In this document: positions 46,681 through 58,600 of the stretch, in pieces
Layout: every line of letters starts with the position of its first letter
How positions within the stretch are numbered: the stretch's first letter is position 1
From: Biomphalaria glabrata
Lineage: Eukaryota > Mollusca > Gastropoda > Planorbidae
NCBI RefSeq assembly: GCF_947242115.1
Contig: NC_074711.1
Coordinates: 6,789,934 to 6,853,933, forward strand
Reading direction: 5' to 3'
DNA length: 64,000 nucleotides
Notes under the pieces: generated by a model
The model's input: the letters and a program-made list of their open reading frames with translations, nothing else
Database searches by the model: none
Told to the model about the DNA's origin: nothing
Position numbers and translations under genes: made by a program

Positions 46681-46920
46681 TAAAAGTAAAAGACTTAGCC
46701 TTAGTGGCGGCCACTTGGCTGTCTTAGCTTGTTACGTTGGCCGTACTACACTAAAGATCCTTAATTGAAATTAAACTTGGCTTTAAATCTAAATTCTTGA
46801 TGATGCCTCTAGATTATTAATCAAATTAATGAGTAACCTATGTACCTATTTATCCATCTTTTTAATCAAGTCTAGGCATACACCTGTTCCTTCAAGCTCT
46901 GTTTACACACACATTTTGTC

Positions 46921-49900
46921 ATGCAGCTGTGGGACCCTGGTCAAGTTTTTGCAATTCTTTGTGTCCTGGCAGTCATTTTTGCTGCTGCCTGGATTTTCTT
47001 TAGAGGAAATGTAGGACAATGTGACAGTGCTGTTGATTTGTCTGGAAAGACTGTCATTGTCACTGGTGCAAACACTGGTAAAAAAATGTTAACTAGAATA
47101 AACAGAAATATTAGACTTATTTAATTAAGTGTTTTTCTGATTTGATTTAGAAAATATAGGCCTACTTTTGTTTTCAGTTTTCTTATAAATAAATAAAAAA
47201 CAATCAAAATAAGTTTCAGGTGGCTCATTTACATATATATTCCATACATCCATACATCCCAGTGGGCTACTGCTAATGGAGGGCCCTAGCAAGTTCTAGC
47301 ACATCTTTCCATTCTGATTTATCCTGGGCTTTACATCTCCATGATCTTAGATCTTCCATACATTCCATACTCCTTTAAATATTGCCACTCAAAGATATAT
47401 TAATGAATTTCTTTAAATTCTTCCAACTTGTTTCACTGTGTTTTAAAAGAAAGGCTTGTAGAAATACCTAGATCCATCCATCCATCTCAGTGGCGCTACA
47501 GCCCATGGAGAGCCCTGGCCTGCTTTGGCACATCTCTCCATTCTGATCTATCGTGTGCTTTACGTCTCCATGCCCGGACTTCAAGCCACAGCAGGCGCCT
47601 ATGTGTGTCCACTCATCTGTTAAATAATCTGTAACTTCTTGTTGATATTAAAATGCTAAATGTTAGGGCTACATGTTTCATTTTACTATTGAAGGTATTG
47701 GCTTCATGACAGCCCTAGATCTTGCAAGAAGAAATGCACGTGTTATCTTGGCATGCCGCAGTAGAGAAAAAGCAGAGAAAGCCAAAGAAGAAATCGTTGC
47801 AAAGACAGGGAACACAAATGTTGTTGTGAGACTCCTTGATTTGTGTTCCCTGAAATCTGTGAGGGACTTTGCAAAACAGATTATAGAGGAAGAACCTCGA
47901 CTCGATATTTTGATCAACAATGCTGGTGTTGTGAGTAAGTGGATTAATCGTTTTCTTAGAATCCAAATTATTTTTTTAACATTTCTTTAAATATAATCCT
48001 GGTTTCTGTGGCATTTTATATCTTGAGAGACAATATTCTCCCTTTGCAATTTCTCCTGTGACTAAAACATATCAAGCAGACACAGGGGCCTTTTCATTAT
48101 TTTTCCTGATTCTGGTGTGTTCACCATCAACATTAAACATTTAATTAATAGTTTAATTAGGGTAAAAAAAAGAATTTCATGTTGGACATCAGTTGAAACT
48201 ATACCTAAACAGTCACTTAGTTTTTCTCCTATAGTTAACCACTTTTGGAGGCATGGTGATTAAGTGGTAAAGCACTTGGCTTTTTTGAGGGTCCCAGGTT
48301 CAAATCCTGGTGAAGCCTGGTATTTTTAATTTCGGGATTTTTTTAGGGCTCCTCTGAGCACACCCAGCTCTAATGGGTACTTGACATTAGTTAGGGAAAG
48401 TAAAGGCAGTTGGTCGTTGTGCTGGCCACACACATGGCACCCATGTTAACCACGGGCCACAGAAACAGATGACCTTTACAGCATCTGCCTCATAGATCAT
48501 AAGATCTGAAAGGTGTACTAACCACTTTTAGTTGGATATGAACTAGTAAAGTGTTTTCTGCTTCTGTTCTCTAGAAATTTCAGTTAGGCATGAAATTATT
48601 TATAAATTCTATTGCTGTAACATAATAACAAAAAAGTTTTGATTTTAATTTATTTAAGATGAAGGAAGGGGAAAGACCTTGACTGATGAAGGACTTGAGA
48701 CATTATTTGCTGCCAACTACTTTGGACCATTTCTCCTTACTAATTTATTACTTGGTAAATATGTTATCTTAAAATTGTATGTTGTTTTGTATAACACTAT
48801 ATCTTACCAAACAACTTTGACTATGCCCTATTTTTTCTACCCAGATTTATCCTTGACTTTTTTTTTATCTGTCTTCAAACTTGTATACATATATTGTCTA
48901 AATTTGTGCTTGGATTATATTTTGTTTTAATGGTTCAAATTCAGATTGGAAAGAATTTATTGAAGACAAATTACAAGAAGATATATGTAAATGAAATATG
49001 AAGAAATGTGGGGATGATATAGGCTGACCTTAAGAAAATCATTAAAGATTAATTTTTGAGATGTGTGGTTGTCACTTGTGTCATCTTGAAAGCACGCAAT
49101 CTCCAACTAAATCATGAATTTATAAAGCCCAGAACTATTTAGTTAATGATCATTTATGTGTCTTTTGTAATAGTAGCATTGGGAAAATGTACACTTGAAG
49201 TACATGAATTGATGAATACTGAAGGTTTCAAAGAACTATCCCCCACTTCTTTTAACAACACCACTTGCAGGGTTAGTCTTACAACACCACTTGCAGGGTT
49301 AGTCTTACAACACCACTTGCAGGGTTAGTCTTACAACACCACTTGCAGGGTTAGTCTTACAACACCACTTGCAGGGTTAGTCTTACAACACCACTTGCAG
49401 GGTTAGTCTTACAACACCACTTGCAGGGTTAGTCTTACAACACCACTTGCAGGGTTAGTCTTACAACACCACTTGCAGGGTTGGTCTTACAACACCACTT
49501 GCAGGGTTGGTCTTACAACACCACTTGCAGGGTTAGTCTTACAACACCACTTGCAGGGTTAGTCTTACAACACCACTTGCAGGGTTGGTCTTACAACACC
49601 ACTTGCAGGGTTGGTCTTACAACACCACTTGCAGGGTTAGTCTTACAACACCACTTGCAGGGTTAGTCTTACAACACCACTTGCAGGGTTAGTCTTACAA
49701 CACCACTTGCAGGGTTAGTCTTACAACACCACTTGCAGGGTTAGTCTTACAACACCACTTGCAGGGTTAGTCTTACAACATCACTTGCAGGGTTAGTCTT
49801 ACAACATCACTTGCAGGGTTAGTCTTACAACACCACTTGCAGGGTTAGTCTTACAACACCACTTGCAGGGTTAGTCTTACAACACAATGAATTAACTCAA

Positions 49901-52900
49901 ATAGGAGAATTGACTTAATTTAATACTTTTTTATTCTTTGTGTGGAAATCCATTTCCTTAAAAGTAAATCATTCTGGTACTAAAGTTGAAATTTGGAATA
50001 TTTGGGTCTAAGTCTATTCTGTTTGTCATTTCATCATGATCTGTTTGGGATAAATGCTTGGGATAAATGCTGATATTCCTAATATGTCAGTGTGTACACA
50101 AACACAAACCCACACACATAGGAAATCAAATATTTACTATCATTAAGACTTTTGGAGAATATATAGTTAGTTAGTTCAATAAAAAATATAAGCGTGTAGT
50201 TATTTGACAATATTTTTTTTTGTAGATCTGTTGAAGAAATCTGCACCAAGTCGCATTATCAATGTCTCTTCTGTAATCAATAAATTTGCTACTATTGACT
50301 TTGAAAACTTGAATGCTGAAAAGTCTTTCAAGCATCATCATCAGTACGCTGATAGCAAACTTGCTGTGATTCTGTTTACTCGTCAGTTGGCCAAGAAACT
50401 TGAGGGAACAGGTGAACCCTTTTAGTTTAAATATGGATTTTTTTATTTTTTTTTAATTTTTTATGTTAATCTGTACACTACTTGTAAGTTAATATGTGGG
50501 TTGGTTGATCCAGTGTCTAACACCAAATTACAAATATTGAGCAGTTTTATACTGTAAAGATTATACTTTCTCTGTTATATTAATTGAAAACACCTTTAAA
50601 CAATAGTACATCACAAAGAGGAGTGGCTCAACCAATGGGCATCAGGAAACACAGGCAGAGCCATGTACAGAGAAATGACTACGCCTAACAAACTGGACAG
50701 TATTAACTTCCTCCCCCGCAAAGAACAATCTACAATCTTCCAACTAAGAACAGGACACACACCACTATTAAATTACCACCTGAACAAAATAAACTCCACA
50801 CTACTACCCCTTTGCAGACATTGTGCCCACCCCTTTGAAACCATAAACCATATCCTCTTTGAATGCCCCTCCCTAATCCACCTTAGGCAGACCCTACTTC
50901 CACTACAGCCCAACATAACCAACACCCTGTACGGCAGTGCTGAACAACTGAAGAAAACAGCACACTTTTTTTCCTTGGCACAGTCTGCAAAAGAGCTCAC
51001 AGCTCAGCAGCAATAAAGCTGGCTAGAAACCGTAAACCATATCCTCTTTGAATGCCCCTCCCTAATCTACCTTAGGCAGACCCTACTTCCACTACAGCCC
51101 AACATAACCAACACCCTGTACGGGTTGAGAAAATTTGAAAGTTGAGAAAATAACACATTTCCTCATAGGTGGGTGTGGCTTTTATTTGCAAAATTGCTGG
51201 GTTGCCAAAAATAAGTGGAATCTCTTGAGATGTATATAAAAATGTTGAAGGATTTAGTTAGGGAGTTGCTTTCAGAAGTGTATCTAATGAAATACCTCCA
51301 GTTATTTCAGTTGGATAAATACTTTTTTATTTAAAAAACATGATATTTAAAGAAACTGGCATGCCTGATTGAATTAAAGTTAACATTATTATTTCATCAG
51401 CAGTTCTTCAGTGTTGTCATTTACAAACCTAAATTGCATTTAAAACAAGGGGTGGCCTTAGCAGTACGTGGGACCCCGATCAATTGTTATGCACGGGCCC
51501 AGGAGCTGTAAGCATACACTATATTTTATACACTATATACACACCATACCACATCACACTAATGGGCTCATTCGCCTCTAATGCTGTAAGCCTAATTATT
51601 GTTACAAAACAGTACCTTGCGTAGGTACAGTACTGTTGGCCATTTAATTGCATTACATACTGTAACATACTTGTACGATTTTGGTTGTAGCCTAAGATTT
51701 TATATCCAGTACTTTAAGATTGATTTAGTGCCCTTAATCAACGTAACTAGATGATAATAATTCCTGGAACCCCTCAGGCACTGGGCCTAAGATGGTTGCC
51801 CCACACCCTAAGGCCATCTCTGATTCAAGCAAGACATGTACTGAATGCAGAAATTCCATGTACCATGTGACAGACTTCAGGCTTGAAATTAAGTACAATA
51901 GTATATTGAAAGGGATCCACAAACTCAAATTTTCCAAGGAAATTGACTAAAATGATACAATATCTGACAGGCCACTTCATCTTAGCTAAACATACAAATA
52001 TCTACTCACTTACTGATAAAAAAAAACTTTCCATAGTACTGCATAACGACATATCTATTTTTTGATGTTATTTCAAAAATTAGTACTTCAATTAATCAAA
52101 GACTATTTTCTTGTTCCAGGTGTTACAGCCAATGTTCTACATCCTGGAACAGTCTATACAGATCTGTTTAAACATTTATTTTTTCTTCTTCGTTATCCTC
52201 TGTTAACTTTTATAAGGATATTTTGTAAGGTAAGATGCTAGATAAGGTATTTAACATGTTGATCCCATTCAATAGAGATATTTTTTTTTTATTTAAAATA
52301 AGCTCTAGTTAGCCATTTTTCTTTTTTACTTCTTTATTCTTTATAGTAGCCAAGACTAGAAAATAAGTTTTGTCCCACTCAAAATATGTAAATTTTGGAC
52401 TGTAGTTTGGAAAAACAAGATTAGTTAACATAATACCAAGTAATAACTGTTGTAGTCACTTAATCTTGCCGTTGATGTGAATGTGACTAAAGTGTGACAT
52501 TGTTTGTAAAGTTATATGTGAGTTTTACAGATTCTCAAGGGGAAGCTTTCAAAATTGTTTTTCTATAACCTGATTTATCAGCTTGTTTTAGCTAGGATTA
52601 AGCTCTATTTCCATTTAAAATAGCATAACTTTTTAACAATGTAACTTTATTTTTCAATCAAAAGTACTTTAGAAAATGTTTAAAACTCAATAATATATAT
52701 ACTGCACTTAGGTTTTATAATTATACTGTGAGCCATTATTAGATAATTAAACGCATTTTAGGAATTCTTTTTTTTTCTTCTACCCTACCAGTATCTTATA
52801 AAAAATTTGTTACATTTCAGACACCAGAAGAAGGTGCACAGACCAGTCTTTATTTGGCCTTGTCAGATGATGTTAAGGACATCAGTGGGAAATATTTTGT

Positions 52901-52988
52901 TGACTGTCAGCTAATGGAAAGTGGAGCTAATCCATTGTCTCGCAACATGGAAGTGGCAGAAAAGCTCTGGAATGTTTCAGAAGAAATA
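46921..52988 (+). CDS. Short-chain dehydrogenase, retinol dehydrogenase 11-14-like, copy A
   Basis: Predicted NADP(H)-dependent oxidoreductase of the membrane-anchored retinol dehydrogenase group (SDR7C-like), probably acting on retinoid or other lipid aldehydes at a membrane. Six exons: 46921-47077, 47695-47934, 48659-48754, 50226-50411, 52120-52229, 52821-52988, all GT-AG, phases 1,1,1,1,0. The 318-residue product has an N-terminal hydrophobic anchor (residues 8-28), TGANTGIG cofactor motif (48-55), ACR after the second strand (NADP preference), NNAG (127-130), the tetrad Asn152, Ser180, Tyr205 and Lys209 (YADSK), and HPG. The start ATG precedes the anchor, as in copy B. Oddity: relative to copy B one base is missing after TGG-AAT-GTT-TCA, so the frame stops at TAA (52986-52988), about 10 residues before the end seen if the base were present. 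The catalytic core is unaffected. Confidence 0.9.
47230..47600 (+). repeat. Two copies of a dispersed repeat in intron 1 of copy A
   Basis: 47245-47345 and 47470-47575 both read 'atccatc', 'cagtggg/cgctac', 'gg(a)gagccct', 'agcacatctttccattctgat' and 'gggctttac(a/g)tctccatg'. They are diverged relatives of a repeat that begins with a short ATCC run. Family unknown. The 68-codon frame at 47428 crosses it and is not coding. Confidence 0.6.
48246..48525 (+). repeat. tRNA-derived SINE in intron 2 of copy A
   Basis: A-box TGGTGATTAAGTGG and a canonical B-box GGTTCAAATCC 40 bases on give a Pol III promoter head. The body ('ggaaagtaaaggcagttgg', 'gttaaccacgggccacagaaac', 'catctgcc') matches the SINE at 15003-15250, which shows that both belong to one family. 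It is in the same orientation as the host gene. Confidence 0.85.
49250..49888 (+). repeat. 26-bp minisatellite in intron 3 of copy A
   Basis: About 24 tandem copies of GGTTAGTCTTACAACACC + ACTTGCAG (26 bases, measured by TTGCAG spacing). Variants are few (TTGGTC for TTAGTC in four units; CATCAC for CACCAC in two). Every unit contains CTTGCAG/G, which resembles a 3' splice site. The 60-61 codon frames in it read the repeat in rotating frames. Confidence 0.93.
50600..51125 (+). repeat. LINE C-terminal fragment (RNase H-type LINE) in intron 4 of copy A
   Basis: An open frame at 50663-51016 encodes FQLRTGHTPLLNYHLNKI...LCRHCAHPFETINHILFECPSL, the zinc-knuckle-like block after RNase H in I/R1-type LINEs. 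Upstream sequence continues the match (EEWLNQWASGNTGRAMYREM). About 95 bases (50840-50935) are repeated directly at 51028-51120 ('accgtaaaccatatcctctttgaatgcccctccctaat' type sequence), a local duplication. Confidence 0.75.
51445..51832. mobile_element. Possible hAT-type MITE in intron 4 of copy A
   Basis: CAAGGGGTGGCCTTAG at the left and, inverted, CAGAGATGGCCTTAG at the right form imperfect inverted ends about 390 bases apart. Flanking bases (atttaaaa / attcaagc) match poorly, so the 8-bp target duplication is not convincing. Confidence 0.45.
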
Positions 52989-54775
52989 ACTGGACTCTCG
53001 TCAAAGAAGAAAAATTAAACCTTTTCATTATGACAATTTAAATTATGGTGAACACACTTGTGCATTTATTATTTTTTATTTGTTTTTGATGCAAGGTTCA
53101 GTACATGAATATAGGCCTACCTTATCCAGTTTGTGAATTTTGTATTTGTTTTTTAAATTGCTCACATATTGGGTACCACAAATTTTTGAGTTTAGTTCCA
53201 GCTACATAGAAATGTTATGACTGAGAAAACTACAAACTGTTATATTTGTATTAATGTATTCTAGAACACGACTCACACAGACATGTATGATATTTTTTTT
53301 TTGTATTTATGAATTCTAGAGCATGTGACACACAGATATGGAAAATATTTAATTTTCCACAGTTTCTATTGACATTAAGAAATCCAATTGTATTTCTTAG
53401 ATAATAGAATATTTTATACAGTTTTTTTTTAGGATTTCAATACAAACAAATGATTTCTAAATGTCATTATTTGAATTTAGAGTCAAGATTTGATATGCTT
53501 GTGGCTGGAATGACTGAACCGTACTGTTTACTGACACAAATCTCTTGATATGTTTGCTGTATGCCATATAAAAAAGATAAAATGTTATTACCATGTGTCT
53601 GCTATTAAAATGCTTTATTCTGGAGATGGTAAACATACCGTCCATAAAGTCAGACCTCTGTTATGGTCACTTCATCCATCCAGGAGTAAATTCAAACATC
53701 TGAAAAGAAAGCTGTTGAGCTTACATTTGTGGCTTCAAATTTTTATCCGCTCCATGGAGCCATCGAGAAGTTAACTAATTATGCAGACATGAATTTGGCA
53801 TTGATCAACACTTAATCAATTATTGTGGCTATTGCTGCAGCTGTCTTATTCCATTGATCTAGTCATGGCTGTTATTCTTGTAGTAAAAGATTGCATGCAT
53901 CATTTGTATAATTACTTCAAACGAGTAAAAAAAAAATGTGTAGCTATGTTCAGGGTGTAAGATGATGTTGATATTGGTTTTTGATTGAATCTTAACAATG
54001 AAATTGTAAATTGGTATAATCATAAATATATGCTAATTTTAAACTATATGAAATAGTACAGATTTGTATCATTTGTATTGCCTCTGACAAATTTTATCTG
54101 ATGATCAGGATACAGCTCAATGTTCATCTTAAGTCAAAACATAGATGGTTGATGTTTTTTTTTAGTCTTTTAAATGTTTCTTATTTTTTTTTACATGTTT
54201 ATCAATTTGAAAAACTATGCAAACGTTATTTTACATATTTTCTATTTATTTATTTACAATAAAAGATCTAATTGTTTTGTTTATATTTTTTAAGCTTATC
54301 CATTATAATAGAGTATAAATTAATGGAAGAATAATATTGACCATAAGTTTTGTGCAAATAGCGAACACACTTATGTGTTCATATCAGTTTGGGAAATGAA
54401 CCTTGAGGTGCCGCTGTGTTCATTGTAGTTAGAACTTTACATAGGAACATGTAGAAATAAAATATGTCTAAAGCAAAATGAAATACACAGATGGAAATAT
54501 GGTCAAAATTTATTTCAGAAACTGAAACTTCATCAAATGACTAGCAGTTCATTATTTTAGCTGAAATGACAAAAGGAAAATAAAGGTATGTGTGTACGAT
54601 GAATGTCTGAAATGTTTTGGATATAGAAGTGAATAGTGACAAGAATTTGTTGCTGGCAATGTCCAGTAAATTAGTGTGTACACTATAACAATACAAAGCG
54701 ACTGTATGCCTGTACGGTCACATTAACAATTCTAATTTCTATGTGACCCACACAGAGTGCTTTGTTGTAGAGTTC
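52989..54775 (+). other. 3' region of dehydrogenase copy A and intergenic DNA
   Basis: After the stop codon of copy A the DNA is T-rich with several possible polyadenylation signals, the clearest being AATAAAAG near 54259. There is no other gene; the 62- and 74-codon frames at 53457-53774 overlap on opposite strands and show no domain. Confidence 0.4.
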
Positions 54776-54779
54776 AGTT

Positions 54780-54955
54780 TTTGTTAAAATGTTTTACATG
54801 TTTCGGATGTTCATTCAGAGTTGAAGATAGTTTACTTCCTAGTCCAAACCTGCCGCAGGAGCAGACAGGGTTTGATCCCGGGACCATCAATAAATCCACA
54901 CAACAGTCCAGGGCGCAAACCGCACAACCAGGCAGCCATCCTATTAACTGTTAAC
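54780..54955 (-). repeat. SINE, minus strand
   Basis: Shares the 'cagagttgaagatagtttact' and 'ctagtccaaacc' blocks with 36850-36995 and 57186-57345. Read on minus, a B-box-like sequence (GGTCCCGGGATCAAACCCTG) precedes the body and the A-T rich end reads AAAACATTTTAAC. Confidence 0.7.
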
Positions 54956-55687
54956 TCTCAAAGCCTATACTTTTAATGTCAAGAATCATCATTAGTTGAA
55001 TATTGTAGGCTTACACTTCTATAAAAAACATCATTCAGTATTTGACTTTGAACAGTTGTAGTTATCTACCTTGAATTAATCAATGTTTCAAATTGAAGGT
55101 TATTAATTTCTTATGGATCTAGCTTCACCTCAGCTGTCATAAACCTTTGTTAACACTGTAACATTTACAGCTCAAAACCTCTGGGTACTTTTCATTGTTT
55201 CCAAAGGTTAATGAGACTAGAGCTCTAAATGTCATCACCTCCTTAAATGGATATAAATGTTGAATGACTTTTTACTGCTGTGCTGGCAACAGATGTCTTC
55301 TGAAGTCCAGCATTTAAGACAAACTGTAATTACCTTTACCTATCCCTTAGTCTGTTTGACCGTTGGGGCACCATGCAAGATTTGTAATTAAGAAACTGGT
55401 AATTGTATCCATCATTTAACTTTTAAAACACCAAACAAACCCCTTAAAAAAGCATGTTGAATCAATTGCAATAGAATTTGTCATTTTTGAACAAATGACT
55501 GTGATTTAAAAAAAAAAGATATAGTTGCCTATATTATAAGAATTCAGATATGGCAACCCAGTTCATCTTTGACTCGTATTTTTCATAGGTCGCATGATTA
55601 CATTTTGTTTGAAGAAGCCATTTTGTAGTCATAACATGAAGCGAAAACAGTACAAACTTCCAATGACTACTTAGACACTAACTGACC
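54956..55687. other. Intergenic region upstream of dehydrogenase copy B
   Basis: No coding segment and no clear TATA-type promoter is identifiable. A phrase at about 55370-55390 ('tgaccgttggggcaccatg') resembles, inverted, the dispersed repeat pieces near 34.8 and 37.3 kb. Confidence 0.35.
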
Positions 55688-58600
55688 ATGGAGCTGTGTA
55701 ATTTTATCACAATCTATACAATTATCTATGTCATTATTGTTGCTTTTGTCGCTGCTTGGATTTACTTTCGAAGAGGTATTGGACAATGCCACAGCACTAC
55801 TGATTTGACAGGGAAAACTGTCCTCATTACTGGTGCCAATTGTGGTAGGTTTCATTCATTTCAGTGCACACAAATCTTTTTTTTTTTTTTTTCTGACTCT
55901 TAATAAAATGCAATGTTCGTGTTACTTAACTAAGAACCATCTGTGTCCTTCCAATGCTGTTTTTGTTTTTTGAAGTAGTTTCTTGAGCTAAAACGTCATA
56001 CACCCATCATAAGGTAAAAAATTGTTTTTATATGATTTAAAGTGCCTTCATTTAGATGCAAAGCAATTGTTCGTTTTTCTCTTGAGCACTTGACTTAGCA
56101 AGTAGCTTTAGGTGAATTGAATCGATAGCACTTAACCCTTAAGGCGCGTGTGGTAGTTTTTCCTCCAAACATTAGAATTGTAATTCCATTTTGTATGCAC
56201 CCATTGTAAAACAGCACAGCACTTTAAGGGTTAAGAATGGTTTGAAAAAGATAACATCGAAAAACAAAGAGGGCTGGTCATAACCTTGTCTGCAGTGTGT
56301 TTATTCAATCATTTGATATAATGTCTTTAACAATATTTTAAGACTTCGTGTAAACTAACTTTAACTAGTTAATTTGGCATTGGAAGTATTTACCTCCCCT
56401 TACTAAATGGCATAACTCAAGTGTTTTATGAGAACTAATATATGACATAACATACAGGTCAGGGGCACTACTTGTGCAGACTACACAGGGCATTGAAATA
56501 GGAATGGGCATTAATCATTAACTCTGTCCAAGTGAGTTATCGGTATTCAACTAGTTTCGTTCGTTATCTAACACAGTGCTTTTCAATCTTTGTTACGCTT
56601 GGTACTGCTTGCGTGGTCTCTATTATTATTCAAACGGCAAAGTTTCCGGTGACACCGAAAAAAACATCAACCATCAAAGAATAAAACGAAGACTGCCGAA
56701 CCACATCGCAAGTATATCGAAAATTATTTGCAATGGGGGTTTTATTAAATGAAAGCGACAGGCCTACTCATCGCAGCATGCTGGAGTTATCTGTACTGAG
56801 ATACTGTCACTGTGTATGAGCATGTACTGACCAAAAAAACAACTTTTCATTGATTTGTTTTTTGTTATAGATATAGACATAGGTGTAACAGCTAGCTGAC
56901 TTGGTTATGAGCATAGACAAGGCTTCCGCAGCATATGGTATGCATATCAATGCCGGAAAAGAACAACACATTATAGCCTATAGCTAACAGGGTTATAAAA
57001 GCAAGTGTTAGAAGTTTTAAATACCTCGAAGCTATCGTTTCAGATGAAGGAACCAAGCCTGAACTACTGGCCAGAATTGCACCTTCCACAACAGCACTTG
57101 CAAAGCTCAGAACTACTGAAAAGACAAAGGCATAGCCCTCGGAATGATAACCTGCTGACATTGTAACAAAAAAAAACGCTAACTAAAATGCTTGTAAAAT
57201 GTTTTCCATGTTTCGGATGTTCCTTCAGAGTTGAAGATAATTTACTTCCTAGTCCAAACCTCCCGCAGAGGACGTGGAATAGGAGCGGGCAGGGTTTGAA
57301 CCCATTACCATCGATAAATCCGAACGATTTTACCATATCACAAGGTCCTCGGGCCTTGGAAAGACATAGTTCAGGGAACAGTACCAAGAAAAAGAAGAGA
57401 CAGAGATGGGGAGACAACATTCAAGAATGGACGGATCTGTCATTAAAGAGATTCTATTACAGGCAAAATACATAGAGAAAACTGAGAAAGACGGTCGAAG
57501 TATTTAATAATTAGGCCTAAAGTTTGATTGGTTTAATATCATTTAACGTCTTCATTATCGTGATTATATTGACTTTTTCTTCAAATGTACTCTGGTAAAA
57601 ATTAATGATGTATTGACAGTAGTGCTTACTTTATTGGCTCTCACTTGAAAAAAAAAACACACTAAAATCACGGAGCTTATGACATATATAGGACCTATAT
57701 AAAAAAATACATCACCAAATATTAAATTGAATCCCATTTGTCATTCTATCCTCCTACTGAAGGTATTGGCTTCATGACAGCCCTACATCTTGCAAGAAGA
57801 AATGCACGTGTTGTCTTGGCATGCCGCAACAAAGCCAGAGCAGAGAAAGCCAAAGAAGAAATCATTGCAAAGACTGGGAACACTAATGTTGTTGTGAGAC
57901 TCATTGATTTGTGTTCCCTGAAATCTGTTAGGGGCTTTGCGCAACAAGTTAAAGAGGAAGAACCTCGACTTGATATTTTGATCAACAACGCTGGTACAGT
58001 AAGTAAGTAAAAATAAATAGCTTTCTTATTGATTCATTTTGTTTTATTGTATAAGGCTAACATTTTTATTTTAACTTTACAATGTGTAGACAATAACGGT
58101 TACACAAAAGTGGACTGGTTTGTTCAAATAGTTCCTTCTTATCCTTTCCATCTTTCCTTTCCTTCTTATCTTATAAAATACAGACGTTATTTCTAAAAAA
58201 GATGATTACGTCCTACGCGTCATGTATGTTAACCAATGACTTAAATTCTGCCAAGTCATTGGTTTTCCTGTCTGGCTCAGGCAACCCATTCCATGCTCTA
58301 ATAGCACCAGGAAAGAAGGGGCATTTGTACATATTCGTCTTAGCATATGGAACGAGGAATGTGCCTGTATCTTTGTGTCTTTTATTAAATTGTGCTTTTG
58401 TATTTGGAGATTATAGTTCAGTGTTTTGTGTATAATTGCTATTTTACTTTTGAGTCTTCAATCCAGAAGGCTTTCTAAATTTAGTGATTTTACTGAAGTC
58501 AAATGTTTGTTTGTTATGAATCTCACTTCTCTATTTTGTGTCTGTTCCAATGTCTTAATGTTTTCTTGAGTTGAGGGGTCCCAAACAGAGAATGCATATT

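Noticed and set aside
47678-47966. Minus-strand frames over exon 2 of both dehydrogenases
   Set aside because: Antisense shadows of the well-supported coding exon; the same pattern occurs at 57746-57988.
48246-48320. Functional tRNA gene
   Set aside because: A- and B-boxes are present, but the sequence does not fold as a full tRNA and runs directly into a SINE body shared with another copy.
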